DNA of 64,000 nucleotides from Pseudoclavibacter sp. RFBB5. Its GTDB lineage: Bacteria; Actinomycetota; Actinomycetes; Actinomycetales; Microbacteriaceae. The stretch's first letter is position 1. The number at the start of each line of letters is the position of its first letter. The DNA is taken from positions 186,001 through 250,000 of the forward strand of contig NZ_PSTZ01000006.1 of NCBI RefSeq assembly GCF_002931555.1, written 5' to 3'. Shown here one piece after another: positions 50,947-58,406 of this stretch. The notes beneath the pieces are model-generated. The model saw only the letters and a program-made list of their open reading frames with translations, did not search any database and was not told the DNA's origin. The position numbers and the translations under genes are program-made.

Positions 50947-51989
50947 GCACCGAGCTCCTCGACCACGCACCAGTTCCGCTCAAATGGGTGGGTCCAGTCC
51001 GCGTGACCGGCAACGTCATGGAGGGTGAGCAGCTCGTCCCGCTCGCGACCTACGAGCAGCCGCTCTGGCCCTCGGTCGGCCGCGGCGCCAAGATGTCCAT
51101 GCTCGTGCCAGACGGGATCAAGGCGACCCTGATCGACGAGCGCATGAGCCGCTCGGTGCTCTTCGAGGCCGACGACGCCGGCGTCGCGCTCACGGCGCTC
51201 CACGAGATCCAGTCGCACATGCACCTGCTGCAGGAGGTGGTCGCGACGAGCAGCCGCTTCGCTCGCCTCATCGACCTGCACGCGCAGATCGCCGGCAACC
51301 TGCTCTTCCTCAGGTTCGAGCTCACGACCGGCGACGCGTCCGGCCACAACATGGTGACGCTCGCCTCCGAGCGACTCATGGACTTCATCCTGCGTCGCTG
51401 GCCAGAGCTCCGCTACGAGTCGATCTCGGGCAACTTCTGCTCCGACAAGAAGGCGACCGCGGTCAACGGCATCCTCGGCCGGGGCAAGAACGTCGTCACG
51501 GAGCTCGTGCTCCCGCGGCGCACCGTCGAGCGCTGGCTCCGGTCGACTCCGGAGAAGATCGCCCAGCTCAACGTGCGCAAGAACCTCATCGGCACGATGC
51601 TGGCTGGCGGCCTTCGAACGGGCAACGCGCACTACGCGAACATGCTCCTCGGCTTCTTCCTCGCCACGGGGCAGGATGCGGCGAACATCGTCGAGGGCTC
51701 GCAGGGAATCACCCACGCCGAGGTGCGCGACGGAGACCTCTACTTCTCGTGCACGCTGCCCAACCTCATCGTCGGGAGCGTCGGCAACGGCAAGGGGCTC
51801 GACTTCATCGAGGCGAATCTCGAACGCCTCGGCTGCAAGGAAGACCGCGAGCCCGGAGCGAACGCTCGGCGACTGGCCGTACTGTGTGCGGCAACCGTTC
51901 TCTGCGGCGAGCTCTCCCTCATGGCAGCCCAGACGAACCAGGGCGAGCTGATGGCCTCGCACATCAAGCTGGAACGCGCCGCGAACTGA
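50943..51989 (+). CDS. Hydroxymethylglutaryl-CoA reductase
   Basis: A 348-residue enzyme that reduces HMG-CoA to mevalonate with two NADPH, the committed step. Seen: KWVGPVRVTGNVMEGEQLVP, TTGDASGHNMVTLASE (NADPH-side DAxGxNM variant), SISGNFCSDKKATAVNGILG (catalytic DKK), GTMLAGGLRTGNAHYANMLL, and LPNLIVGSVGNGKGLDF. The sequence is soluble, with no membrane anchor, and resembles the reductase of the Streptomyces mevalonate cluster. Start ATG 50943 overlaps the fni stop. Confidence 0.97.
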   Translation: MSTELLDHAPVPLKWVGPVRVTGNVMEGEQLVPLATYEQPLWPSVGRGAKMSMLVPDGIKATLIDERMSRSVLFEADDAGVALTALHEIQSHMHLLQEVVATSSRFARLIDLHAQIAGNLLFLRFELTTGDASGHNMVTLASERLMDFILRRWPELRYESISGNFCSDKKATAVNGILGRGKNVVTELVLPRRTVERWLRSTPEKIAQLNVRKNLIGTMLAGGLRTGNAHYANMLLGFFLATGQDAANIVEGSQGITHAEVRDGDLYFSCTLPNLIVGSVGNGKGLDFIEANLERLGCKEDREPGANARRLAVLCAATVLCGELSLMAAQTNQGELMASHIKLERAAN

Positions 51990-52015
51990 GCGACGCGCGG
52001 AAACGAGCGAACACT

Positions 52016-53188
52016 ATGACAACACCAATCGGCATCCACGACCTCGCCTTCGCGACGGGGTCCCGAGTGCTCGACCTCTCGGTGATCGCCGAGCGGCTCG
52101 GCACTGAGATCGAGAAGTACACCATCGGCATCGGCCAGGAGCGGATGAGCATCACCGCCGCCGACGAGGACGTCGTCACGATGGGAGCGGCGGCAGCCAA
52201 GCAGATCATCGACCGGCACGGCACCGAGGGGATCCGCACGGTTCTCTTCGCGACGGAAACCGGCATCGATCAGTCGAAGGCGGCTGGCGTGTACGTGCAC
52301 CAGCTGCTCGGTCTGCCGGCCACCTGCCGAGTCGTCGAGCTGAAGCAGGCCTGCTACTCGGCCACCGCCGCGCTGCAGTTCGCCACGGCCCTCGTCGCAC
52401 GCGACCCGCGGCAACGCGTGCTCGTGGTGGCGAGCGACGTCGCGCGCTACGAACTGGGTTCGAGCGGTGAGCCGACCCAGGGGGCCGGCGCAGTCGCCAT
52501 GCTGGTGGCTGCCGACCCGGATCTTGTCGTCATCGAGCCAGGCTCAGGGGTGTTCACCAGCGACATCATGGACTTCTGGCGTCCGAACGGCCAGGTCACC
52601 GCGCTCGTCGACGGCAAGTACTCGATTCGCGCGTACCTCCAGGCCGTGGAGAGCGCGTGGAACGACTACACCGAGCAGGGCGGATTCCCCATCGGCGACT
52701 TCCACCGCTTCTGCTACCACCAGCCGTTCACCAAGATGGCCGCTAAAGCGCACCGCCACCTCATCAAGACAGCAGGAGGTGACCTCGAACCGGCGGCTCT
52801 CGACGCCCAGATCGCGCCCACACTCCGCTACAACAGGGTCATCGGCAACACATACACCGCATCGATCTACCTTGCGCTCCTGAGCCTGCTCGACAGCGAG
52901 GAAGAGCTGGAAGGCAGCCGTATCGGCTTCCTGAGCTACGGCTCCGGAAGCGTGGCGGAGTTCTTCGGCGGCACGGTTCAACCTGGATATCGAGAGCACT
53001 TGCGAACCGAAGAGAATCGAGCAACGCTCGCGAATCGCGTTCCCATAGATGCCGCACAATACCTGGAGTGGCATGAACGTCGGGATCCGACCGAGTTGGG
53101 GGAGTTCACGCTCCCGAACGAGACGGAGGGTCCATTCCGGTTGGCCGGTTTCAGCGACCTCAAGCGCGAGTACGCCGCTACGCAGTGA
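52016..53188 (+). CDS. mvaS: Hydroxymethylglutaryl-CoA synthase
   Basis: A 390-residue thiolase-fold enzyme that condenses acetoacetyl-CoA and acetyl-CoA to HMG-CoA. The catalytic triad is visible: Glu81 in LFATETGIDQSKAAG, Cys113 in ELKQACYSATAALQF, and His235 in RFCYHQPFTKMAAKAH. SRIGFLSYGSGSVAEFFGG closes the site. It is the last gene of the operon, 26 bases after HMG-CoA reductase. A bacterial acetoacetyl-CoA source (thiolase or NphT7-like) is not in the window. Confidence 0.97.
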   Translation: MTTPIGIHDLAFATGSRVLDLSVIAERLGTEIEKYTIGIGQERMSITAADEDVVTMGAAAAKQIIDRHGTEGIRTVLFATETGIDQSKAAGVYVHQLLGLPATCRVVELKQACYSATAALQFATALVARDPRQRVLVVASDVARYELGSSGEPTQGAGAVAMLVAADPDLVVIEPGSGVFTSDIMDFWRPNGQVTALVDGKYSIRAYLQAVESAWNDYTEQGGFPIGDFHRFCYHQPFTKMAAKAHRHLIKTAGGDLEPAALDAQIAPTLRYNRVIGNTYTASIYLALLSLLDSEEELEGSRIGFLSYGSGSVAEFFGGTVQPGYREHLRTEENRATLANRVPIDAAQYLEWHERRDPTELGEFTLPNETEGPFRLAGFSDLKREYAATQ

Positions 53189-53219
53189 TTCCACTGGTGG
53201 GCGGGGCTAGCATTCGGGT

Positions 53220-54062
53220 ATGAGCGAGAACATCACCGTCGGAGTCGCTGGTAACCATCCTGGAATCGTCGCGACGCGGTGGGCGGCAGCCCGTGCGTCA
53301 CGCGGACGGAAACGCCTGAAACTCGCGCATATCGTCGATCCGAGAATTGCGGGTGCCGGGAATCCAGACCTCATGATCGAGGCGGAGTCGGCTGCGGCGC
53401 GCATCCTGCAGGAGGCGACCGAGGCGGCGCTCGCCGTCGACGCCGGCCTCGACGTGGAGACCGTCGTGTTGACGGGTCCGGTCATTGAGACCCTCGCCGA
53501 GCTCTCGAAGTCGTCCGGCCTGCTTGTCGTGGGCAGCAACCGTGGTGACGCTCCTGGGCGCGCGAGTGGCACGCACAGCGTTCGCGTCGCCGCTGCCAGC
53601 GAATCTCCGGTTGCGGTCGTCCCGGACACCGATCTCTCGGCCCGACGCGGCGTGGTCGTCGGTGTCGACGGGTCGGACCTCTCGGAGAATGCCCTGGCGG
53701 TGGCTGCGGAGGAGGCGAGTCGCGCGGGGGAGCCTCTCATCCCCGTGCACGCCTGGCATGCCCCGAACGTCTACGGAGGGGGCGTCATCGTCACGGGTGA
53801 CTTCTTCGACGAGCTGCGTCTCGCCGCAGAGGAGACACTCTCGCTCGCCCTTGCGGGCCTGAGGGGCCGCTACCCAGACCTCGAGATCACCCCGGTTGTC
53901 GTCGAGGGCATTCCGGACATGGCCATCCTCGACGCCGCGCACTCGGCGTCCCTGGTCGTCGTCGGCAGCCGGGGGCGGGGTGCCTTCGCAAGGCTCCTGC
54001 TCGGTTCCGTGAGTCATGGAGTCCTCGCGCACCTCGAGACGCCAACGATCGTCGCCAGATAG
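53220..54062 (+). CDS. Universal stress protein, two UspA domains
   Basis: A 280-residue protein with two tandem Usp domains (about 1-138 and 143-280). The second begins RRGVVVGVDGSDLSENALAV and ends with the ATP-binding signature VVVGSRGRGAFARLLLGSVS (G-2x-G-9x-GS), followed by HGVLAHLETP. The first has a weaker nucleotide motif (VVGSNRGDAPGRASGTHSV), so ATP binding may be limited to the C-terminal domain. Tandem Usp proteins are common in actinomycetes under hypoxia and starvation. It lies 31 bases after mvaS, and a two-way terminator follows. Confidence 0.92.
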   Translation: MSENITVGVAGNHPGIVATRWAAARASRGRKRLKLAHIVDPRIAGAGNPDLMIEAESAAARILQEATEAALAVDAGLDVETVVLTGPVIETLAELSKSSGLLVVGSNRGDAPGRASGTHSVRVAAASESPVAVVPDTDLSARRGVVVGVDGSDLSENALAVAAEEASRAGEPLIPVHAWHAPNVYGGGVIVTGDFFDELRLAAEETLSLALAGLRGRYPDLEITPVVVEGIPDMAILDAAHSASLVVVGSRGRGAFARLLLGSVSHGVLAHLETPTIVAR

Positions 54063-54074
54063 CGACGGCCGGTA

Positions 54075-54118
54075 CAGGAAGAGGGCCCGACGGCTTCCGC
54101 CGTCTGGCCCTCTTCCTG
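54075..54118. terminator. Bidirectional terminator between the Usp gene and lsr2
   Basis: A long 19-base-pair stem with one mismatch: arms 54075-54093 and 54100-54118 (CAGGAAGAGGGCC... and ...GGCCCTCTTCCTG), loop CTTCCG. It sits between two converging genes and can serve both. Confidence 0.85.
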
Positions 54119-54164
54119 CGTCTGATCTCGAGAGGTGAACCCACGAGACCTCTCGGGTTCGTGC

Positions 54165-54509
54165 TTACGCGTTGGCTGCTTCGTAGTCCTCGATGATCGA
54201 ACCGGGAATGCGACCCCGGTCGGAGATCTTGTGGCCCTCGGCGCGAGCCCAGGCGCGGATAGCGGCCAGGTCCTTCTTCGGGCGGTTCGAGGTGGAACCG
54301 GCCGACTTGGACTTGCGCGACTTGGCTACCGTGCGGGCGGCCGAGACGTAGTCGGCGAGTGCGTCACGGAGCTTCTTGGCGTTTTCGTCCGAGAGATCGA
54401 TTTCGTAGTCGGTTCCGTCGAGAGCGAATTGAACCGTTTCGCCTTCGCCTTCGGCGAGTGAACTCGAGTCGATGTCGTCGACGAGCTGGTAGATGACTTT
54501 CCGAGCCAT
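54165..54509 (-). CDS. lsr2: Lsr2-family nucleoid-associated protein
   Basis: A 114-residue actinobacterial xenogeneic silencer that bridges DNA and binds AT-rich regions. The N-terminal oligomerisation domain is MARKVIYQLVDDIDSSSLAE, ETVQFALDGTDYEIDLS. After a basic linker, the C-terminal DNA-binding domain has IRAWARAEGHKISDRGRIPG with the minor-groove RGR at residues 98-100. Length is standard. Its own upstream region is clearly more AT-rich than the rest of the window, which suggests autoregulation. Confidence 0.97.
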   Translation of the reverse strand: MARKVIYQLVDDIDSSSLAEGEGETVQFALDGTDYEIDLSDENAKKLRDALADYVSAARTVAKSRKSKSAGSTSNRPKKDLAAIRAWARAEGHKISDRGRIPGSIIEDYEAANA

Positions 54510-54541
54510 GGGATCCCCTTCGTTAATTGCAGACCGAGGAC

Positions 54542-54569
54542 ATGTTAGATGATTATCCGGTGATTTGAA
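54542..54569 (-). promoter_or_regulatory. Probable lsr2 promoter in an AT-rich patch
   Basis: On the minus strand, TTCAAA (54564-54569) and TAACAT (54542-54547) are 16 bases apart, 33 bases upstream of the lsr2 ATG. The patch 54530-54580 is AT-rich, the preferred target type of Lsr2 itself. Confidence 0.45.
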
Positions 54570-54693
54570 TCCAGGTTTCTTCTGGCTGGGGAGATTGCGC
54601 CCTATGCACTGCGTGAGCTAGGTGGCGACACGATGAGAGAAAAAGTCTCCCGAAGTCATTTCGGTTCGCATCCGAGTTCCTCGTGAATTCGTC

Positions 54694-54717
54694 GGTGAGC
54701 GCGCGGTCGCGCTCACC
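54694..54717 (+). other. Perfect inverted repeat upstream of the AEC transporter gene
   Basis: GGTGAGCGCG (54694-54703) and CGCGCTCACC (54708-54717) form a 10-base-pair perfect stem around CGGT. No U-tract follows. It lies before a TACGAT box (54745-54750) that could start a nearly leaderless transcript at ATG 54761, so it may be an operator rather than an RNA element. Confidence 0.45.
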
Positions 54718-54760
54718 AGCGTCACCCGAGAGCGGCGGGCAGGATACGATCGCGGAAGCT

Positions 54761-55690
54761 ATGAATGTTCTTCAGGGATTCGCGGTCATCGCGGTCATCG
54801 TGACCGTGGGCGTGTTCCTGGCACGTAGCGGTGTACTCGGGCAGACCGGGCAGACCGGCCTGTCCAAGCTCGCATTCAACGTCGCGACCCCAGCTCTGCT
54901 CTTCACGCTCATGGCCGACGCGCACCTCGAGGTGCTCTACTCCAGGCAGTTCGTCGTCACGGCGATCGCCATGACCGCTGTGGCACTCATCTACACCGCC
55001 GTCGGCGCCCTCCGCAGATGGGGACTCGGGACGACGACGTCCGGCGCCATGGCGGCCAGCTACGTCAACGCCGGGAATCTCGGCATCCCGATCGCGGTCT
55101 ACGTGCTCGGCGACGCAACACTGGTCGCACCCGTGATGCTCGGGCAGCAGCTCATCATGGGTCCGGTCTTCATGACGCTCCTCGACATCGCATCCAGGGA
55201 CGACGACGCGCCCCGACTCCGGTGGTGGCAGATCGTCCTCCGGCCCTTCCGCAATCCCATCGTCATCGGAGCGCTGGCTGGCATCGCAGTGAGCGCGTCC
55301 GGCGTCACGATCCCTGGGTTCCTGCTCGACCCCATCGAGCTCCTCGGAGGCATGAGCGTCCCCGCGATGCTCCTGGCGTTCGGCATGTCCCTCTGGGGCA
55401 ACGCCATCCCCTTCCGTGAGCCCGACCGTGCGCCCGCGATCGTCGCCACCGTGCTCAAGGTGTTCGTCCACCCGGCTCTGGCCTGGCTCATCGGAGCGTG
55501 GCTGTTCGGTCTCGACGGTGCGGCGCTGCTCATCGTCGTCGTGACCGCGGCGCTGCCGTCCGCGCAGAACGTCTTCACCTACGCGAGCAACTACGGGGTC
55601 GGGATGCGTGTCGCGCGCGAGACGATTCTGGCGACGACCTTCCTCTCGGTTCCGGTCATCTTCGTCGTGACCCTGCTGCTCTCGAAGTAG
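54761..55690 (+). CDS. AEC-family (auxin efflux carrier-like) transporter
   Basis: A 309-residue membrane protein with about ten hydrophobic segments in two halves. The first half has GQTGLSKLAFNVATPALLFT (family N/P-containing unwound helix) and ASYVNAGNLGIPIAVYVLGD. The second has IELLGGMSVPAMLLAFGMSL and TAALPSAQNVFTYASNYGVG. Bacterial members export or import carboxylates such as malate or malonate. ATG 54761 starts the first helix directly; an in-frame GTG at 54683 would add 26 polar residues. Substrate unknown. Confidence 0.9.
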   Translation: MNVLQGFAVIAVIVTVGVFLARSGVLGQTGQTGLSKLAFNVATPALLFTLMADAHLEVLYSRQFVVTAIAMTAVALIYTAVGALRRWGLGTTTSGAMAASYVNAGNLGIPIAVYVLGDATLVAPVMLGQQLIMGPVFMTLLDIASRDDDAPRLRWWQIVLRPFRNPIVIGALAGIAVSASGVTIPGFLLDPIELLGGMSVPAMLLAFGMSLWGNAIPFREPDRAPAIVATVLKVFVHPALAWLIGAWLFGLDGAALLIVVVTAALPSAQNVFTYASNYGVGMRVARETILATTFLSVPVIFVVTLLLSK

Positions 55691-55743
55691 CGCGCGCAGA
55701 TTGCCGCTGGCGCTTCGAATTCGAGGCGGGCTAGCTTTGTCGC

Positions 55744-56250
55744 ATGGAGCTCTGGCGTGGAGAACTGCGATGGCCGATCAAGTCGTCCTTCGTGGAGTAC
55801 GTGCGTCGCTCGGGTGGCGACGTGCGCGTGGAGGGCGGAGCCTTCGTCGACGACGATGAGTTCGCCTATCCGCGAGGCGCCACCGACTCGGCGTGGCTGG
55901 CTGGAGAATCGCCGGTGGGAAGCGCCAGCTTCGTCGGCTCGGTGAGGCTCACGGGACACGGAGGCATGCTCGACGTGACGTTCCGGAACCCGCAGCTCGT
56001 CTTCGACGGCGATGGCGCGAGGCTCGTCGTGCAGGGTGAGGACGGTGCGCTGATCGACTTCGCGAGCTGCGAGGTCGGGACGCCGCTCATCCGCGATGAC
56101 GTGGCCGAATGGCTCGGGGTGCGCGTGATCCTCACCCCGGCGGGCTCGAGCGTCTTCAACGGCATGTACCGCCCGTACTCGGAGATGGACTCGCTGAACT
56201 TCACGCTCGCCCTGGGGCGCACGCAGTCCCCTCGAGAGGAACGCGCCTAG
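55744..56250 (+). CDS. Stand-alone HtaA-domain protein
   Basis: A 168-residue protein that is a single HtaA domain: LRWPIKSSFVEYVRRSGGDV at the N-terminus, then FVGSVRLTGHGGMLDVTFRN and a final SLNFTLALG. In corynebacterial HtaA/HtaB the domain binds heme, with a Tyr in the FxxYV segment and a His in the H.G.L segment; Tyr19 and His72 occupy those places here. Unlike those cell-surface proteins it has no signal peptide or membrane anchor, so it is predicted cytosolic. No heme oxygenase or hmuTUV genes are nearby. It overlaps the convergent App1 gene by 4 bases. Heme binding is an inference. Confidence 0.75.
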   Translation: MELWRGELRWPIKSSFVEYVRRSGGDVRVEGGAFVDDDEFAYPRGATDSAWLAGESPVGSASFVGSVRLTGHGGMLDVTFRNPQLVFDGDGARLVVQGEDGALIDFASCEVGTPLIRDDVAEWLGVRVILTPAGSSVFNGMYRPYSEMDSLNFTLALGRTQSPREERA

Positions 56251-57422
56251 TCCACGGGTGTGACGACGGTCTCTTCCGGGGCCTCGTCCGTCGTCGTGCC
56301 CGGCGCCTGCGTCAGGTCCGGCAGGATGCCCGCCTCCGTGAGCTGCTTGGCGAGGCCAGCGCCATCCGGCGCGTACACCCACGGCACCGGCGCGTTCTTG
56401 CGCCAGTGCGCGCTTGCCGCGCGGCCGCCCGCGAGCACGGCCTCGCTCGTCGACAGCTGTCGGATGGCGATGGCGAGCACGCGGTCAGGGTGGCGGCTCG
56501 TGAACTCGCCGTAGATCTGCTCGTCATGCTGGCCGTCGTCACCCACGAGGATCCACTTGATGTCTGGGAACTCACGGGCGAGTCGGTCGAGGTTCGACAC
56601 CTTGTGGTCGAGCCCGGACCGGAAGATGCGCTCCGGGGTCGGGCCCCAGTCGGTGAGCAGCAGGGGACCGGCGGGGTAGAGGTTGCGCCCGAGGAAACGA
56701 GCAAGCGTCGGAGCGACGTTCCACGGACCGGTCGACAGGTAGACGACGGGCGTCTCGCTGCGCCCGAAGGATGTGAGGATGCGCTCGGAGAGCACGTTCA
56801 TGCCGGGCGTCGGGGTGCGCGCGTGCACATCGAGCACGAAGGTGTTCCACGCTGCGAGCATGGGGCGGGGGAGTGCTGTCACCATGACCGTGTCGTCGAT
56901 GTCGGACAGGAGTCCGACGCGCTGCTCGTCGGCGACGATGAAGACCGGGGCCGTGCTCGTCTGCCGGTCGAAGCTCTCGAAGGTGATCGTGTTCCAGCCC
57001 GGCGCGAGGTTTGCGGGCAGGTTGATGTCGATGATGCCGCCCCGGTCGGCCTTGACCGCGTGCCGGACGCCATCGATGATGACGGTCGCGGGCACATTCC
57101 CGGCGGATACCCGTGCGAAGCTCCGCCAGCCGCGGACGACCGATTCACGGCGCTTGCGCCTGAGGAGCCTCGAGAGGCTGAAGCGGCGCCTGCTGCCGGG
57201 AGGGGCCATGTGGACGCGCGCGAGCGCTCTGACCCACGTCGTGGTCCCGTACCCCGTGTAGGGCTCGAGGACGGTGAGGTAGCCGCGCTTGCGTACGAGC
57301 TTGACTCGCACGAGGCGGACGCGGTCCTCGATTCGGAAGGCGTTCTCGATGACGGCCCGCACGGGCCTGAGCCCAAGCAGCCAGCGTTCGAGCGGGGACT
57401 GGGCGTCGGAGGTCGGCGTCAC
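56247..57422 (-). CDS. App1-like phosphatidate phosphatase (DUF2183)
   Basis: A 391-residue HAD-type phosphatase. The catalytic DxDxT is GLLSDIDDTVMVTALPRPML, followed by GMNVLSERI and VVYLSTGPWNVAPTLARFL, LLTDWGPTPERIFRSGLDHK, and WILVGDDGQHDEQIYGEF, all typical of the App1 C-terminal domain. The N-terminal 150 residues (VLEPYTGYGTTTWVRALARV, TVIIDG) are the usual beta-rich lead. Yeast App1 hydrolyses phosphatidate; bacterial substrates are not settled. GTG 57422, 4 bases after the DedA stop and preceded by GAGGATGA, is preferred to ATG 57485 inside the DedA gene. Confidence 0.88.
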   Translation of the reverse strand: MTPTSDAQSPLERWLLGLRPVRAVIENAFRIEDRVRLVRVKLVRKRGYLTVLEPYTGYGTTTWVRALARVHMAPPGSRRRFSLSRLLRRKRRESVVRGWRSFARVSAGNVPATVIIDGVRHAVKADRGGIIDINLPANLAPGWNTITFESFDRQTSTAPVFIVADEQRVGLLSDIDDTVMVTALPRPMLAAWNTFVLDVHARTPTPGMNVLSERILTSFGRSETPVVYLSTGPWNVAPTLARFLGRNLYPAGPLLLTDWGPTPERIFRSGLDHKVSNLDRLAREFPDIKWILVGDDGQHDEQIYGEFTSRHPDRVLAIAIRQLSTSEAVLAGGRAASAHWRKNAPVPWVYAPDGAGLAKQLTEAGILPDLTQAPGTTTDEAPEETVVTPVD

Positions 57423-57426
57423 CCGC

Positions 57427-58158
57427 TCATCCTCGCACGCCGGCGGTCTCGGCGTCTGAGTTGTCTGCGTCCGTGTTGCCGCCATCCGGCCCGGCCTGCT
57501 CGTCGGCTGCTCGAGCTGTCGCCTCGTCGAGGTCGCGGTTCATGACCTTCCCGATGGATCGCTTCACGAGCCACATGATGAAGAGGAATACGACGATGAC
57601 GCCGACGAAGAGGTAGCCGGCCCAGTGCAGCGACGAGGAGAGCTCCCTGAAGCCGGCCGAAGCCCCAGCCGCGGCACTCACGTAGGCGGTCGACCAGATG
57701 ACGCAGGCCGGAATGGTCCAGGCGAGGAATCGTCGGTAGCGCATGCCGCCCATGCCTGCGGTGAGCGGCACGAGGGAGTGCAGGACCGGGAGGAATCGAG
57801 AGATGAGGACCGCGGGGCCGCCGCGACGCTGGATGAGGAGCTCTGCTCGCTGCCAGCGCTCGTCTCCGAGCCAACGGCCCACTCGCGAGGCGCGGATCCG
57901 TGGTCCGAACGTGCGGCCGAGCCAGAACCCGAAGGACTCGCCGAGCAGCGCACCGACGATCGACGCGGCGATCGTCAGGACCCAGGGGAGCGGGGCGTCT
58001 ATGCCCGTGCTGAGTGCGAGCAGGACCGTCTCGCCGGGAACGATGAGCCCGATGAGCACGCTGGTCTCGAGCAGGATCGCGACGCCCACCAGCACGATCC
58101 GCCAGACGGGAGGCACGGATTCGATGTACTCGAGGGCGGTCTCGATCAGCTCGTTCAT
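57427..58158 (-). CDS. DedA-family membrane protein
   Basis: A 243-residue membrane protein with the DedA core: LLETSVLIGLIVPGETVLLA (E...P.P.E/GE motif), LGESFGFWLGRTFGPRIRAS, and VLISRFLPVLHSLVPLTAGM (FxR.xP..R...), MRYRRFL. Four to five hydrophobic segments precede a charged, disordered C-terminal tail of about 35 residues. DedA proteins act in lipid translocation and proton-motive-force maintenance. It is probably co-transcribed with the App1-like phosphatase, which would pair a lipid flippase with a lipid phosphatase. Confidence 0.92.
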   Translation of the reverse strand: MNELIETALEYIESVPPVWRIVLVGVAILLETSVLIGLIVPGETVLLALSTGIDAPLPWVLTIAASIVGALLGESFGFWLGRTFGPRIRASRVGRWLGDERWQRAELLIQRRGGPAVLISRFLPVLHSLVPLTAGMGGMRYRRFLAWTIPACVIWSTAYVSAAAGASAGFRELSSSLHWAGYLFVGVIVVFLFIMWLVKRSIGKVMNRDLDEATARAADEQAGPDGGNTDADNSDAETAGVRG

Positions 58159-58228
58159 GCTCTCGTCCCCGCATTCATGTCCGCGACTCTAGAGCCAGAA
58201 GTTTGGCGTCCCTGGGGATTCTCCACCG

Positions 58229-58261
58229 TTACCGTTTCGTTACACTTACTACATAATGTAG
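58229..58261 (+). promoter_or_regulatory. Probable cydABDC promoter with overlapping palindrome
   Basis: TTACCG (58229-58234) and CATAAT (58252-58257) are 17 bases apart. The palindrome CTACAT-A-ATGTAG (58249-58261) covers the -10, a good place for a repressor. The transcript leader (about 140 bases) has two more inverted repeats: CTCCTA/TAGGAG (58302-58325) and GAAGTCG/CGACTTC (58325-58347). None matches a Rex site I know. Confidence 0.5.
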
Positions 58262-58406
58262 AAAAGCCTGGTCGCGGAGAGGAAGGGCGCCAACTTAGGG
58301 GCTCCTATTCGACAACATGTAGGAGAAGTCGGCGTACCATCGACTTCAGGAATCGCGCTGCGCTTCCAGGGCCTCGCGCCCAACCCGAGACGCATCAGGA
58401 GGCCCC

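Noticed and set aside
58229-58261. Rex (redox) operator upstream of cydA.
   Set aside because: The expected TTGTGAA-N4-TTCACAA type sequence is absent; only an unrelated palindrome is present.
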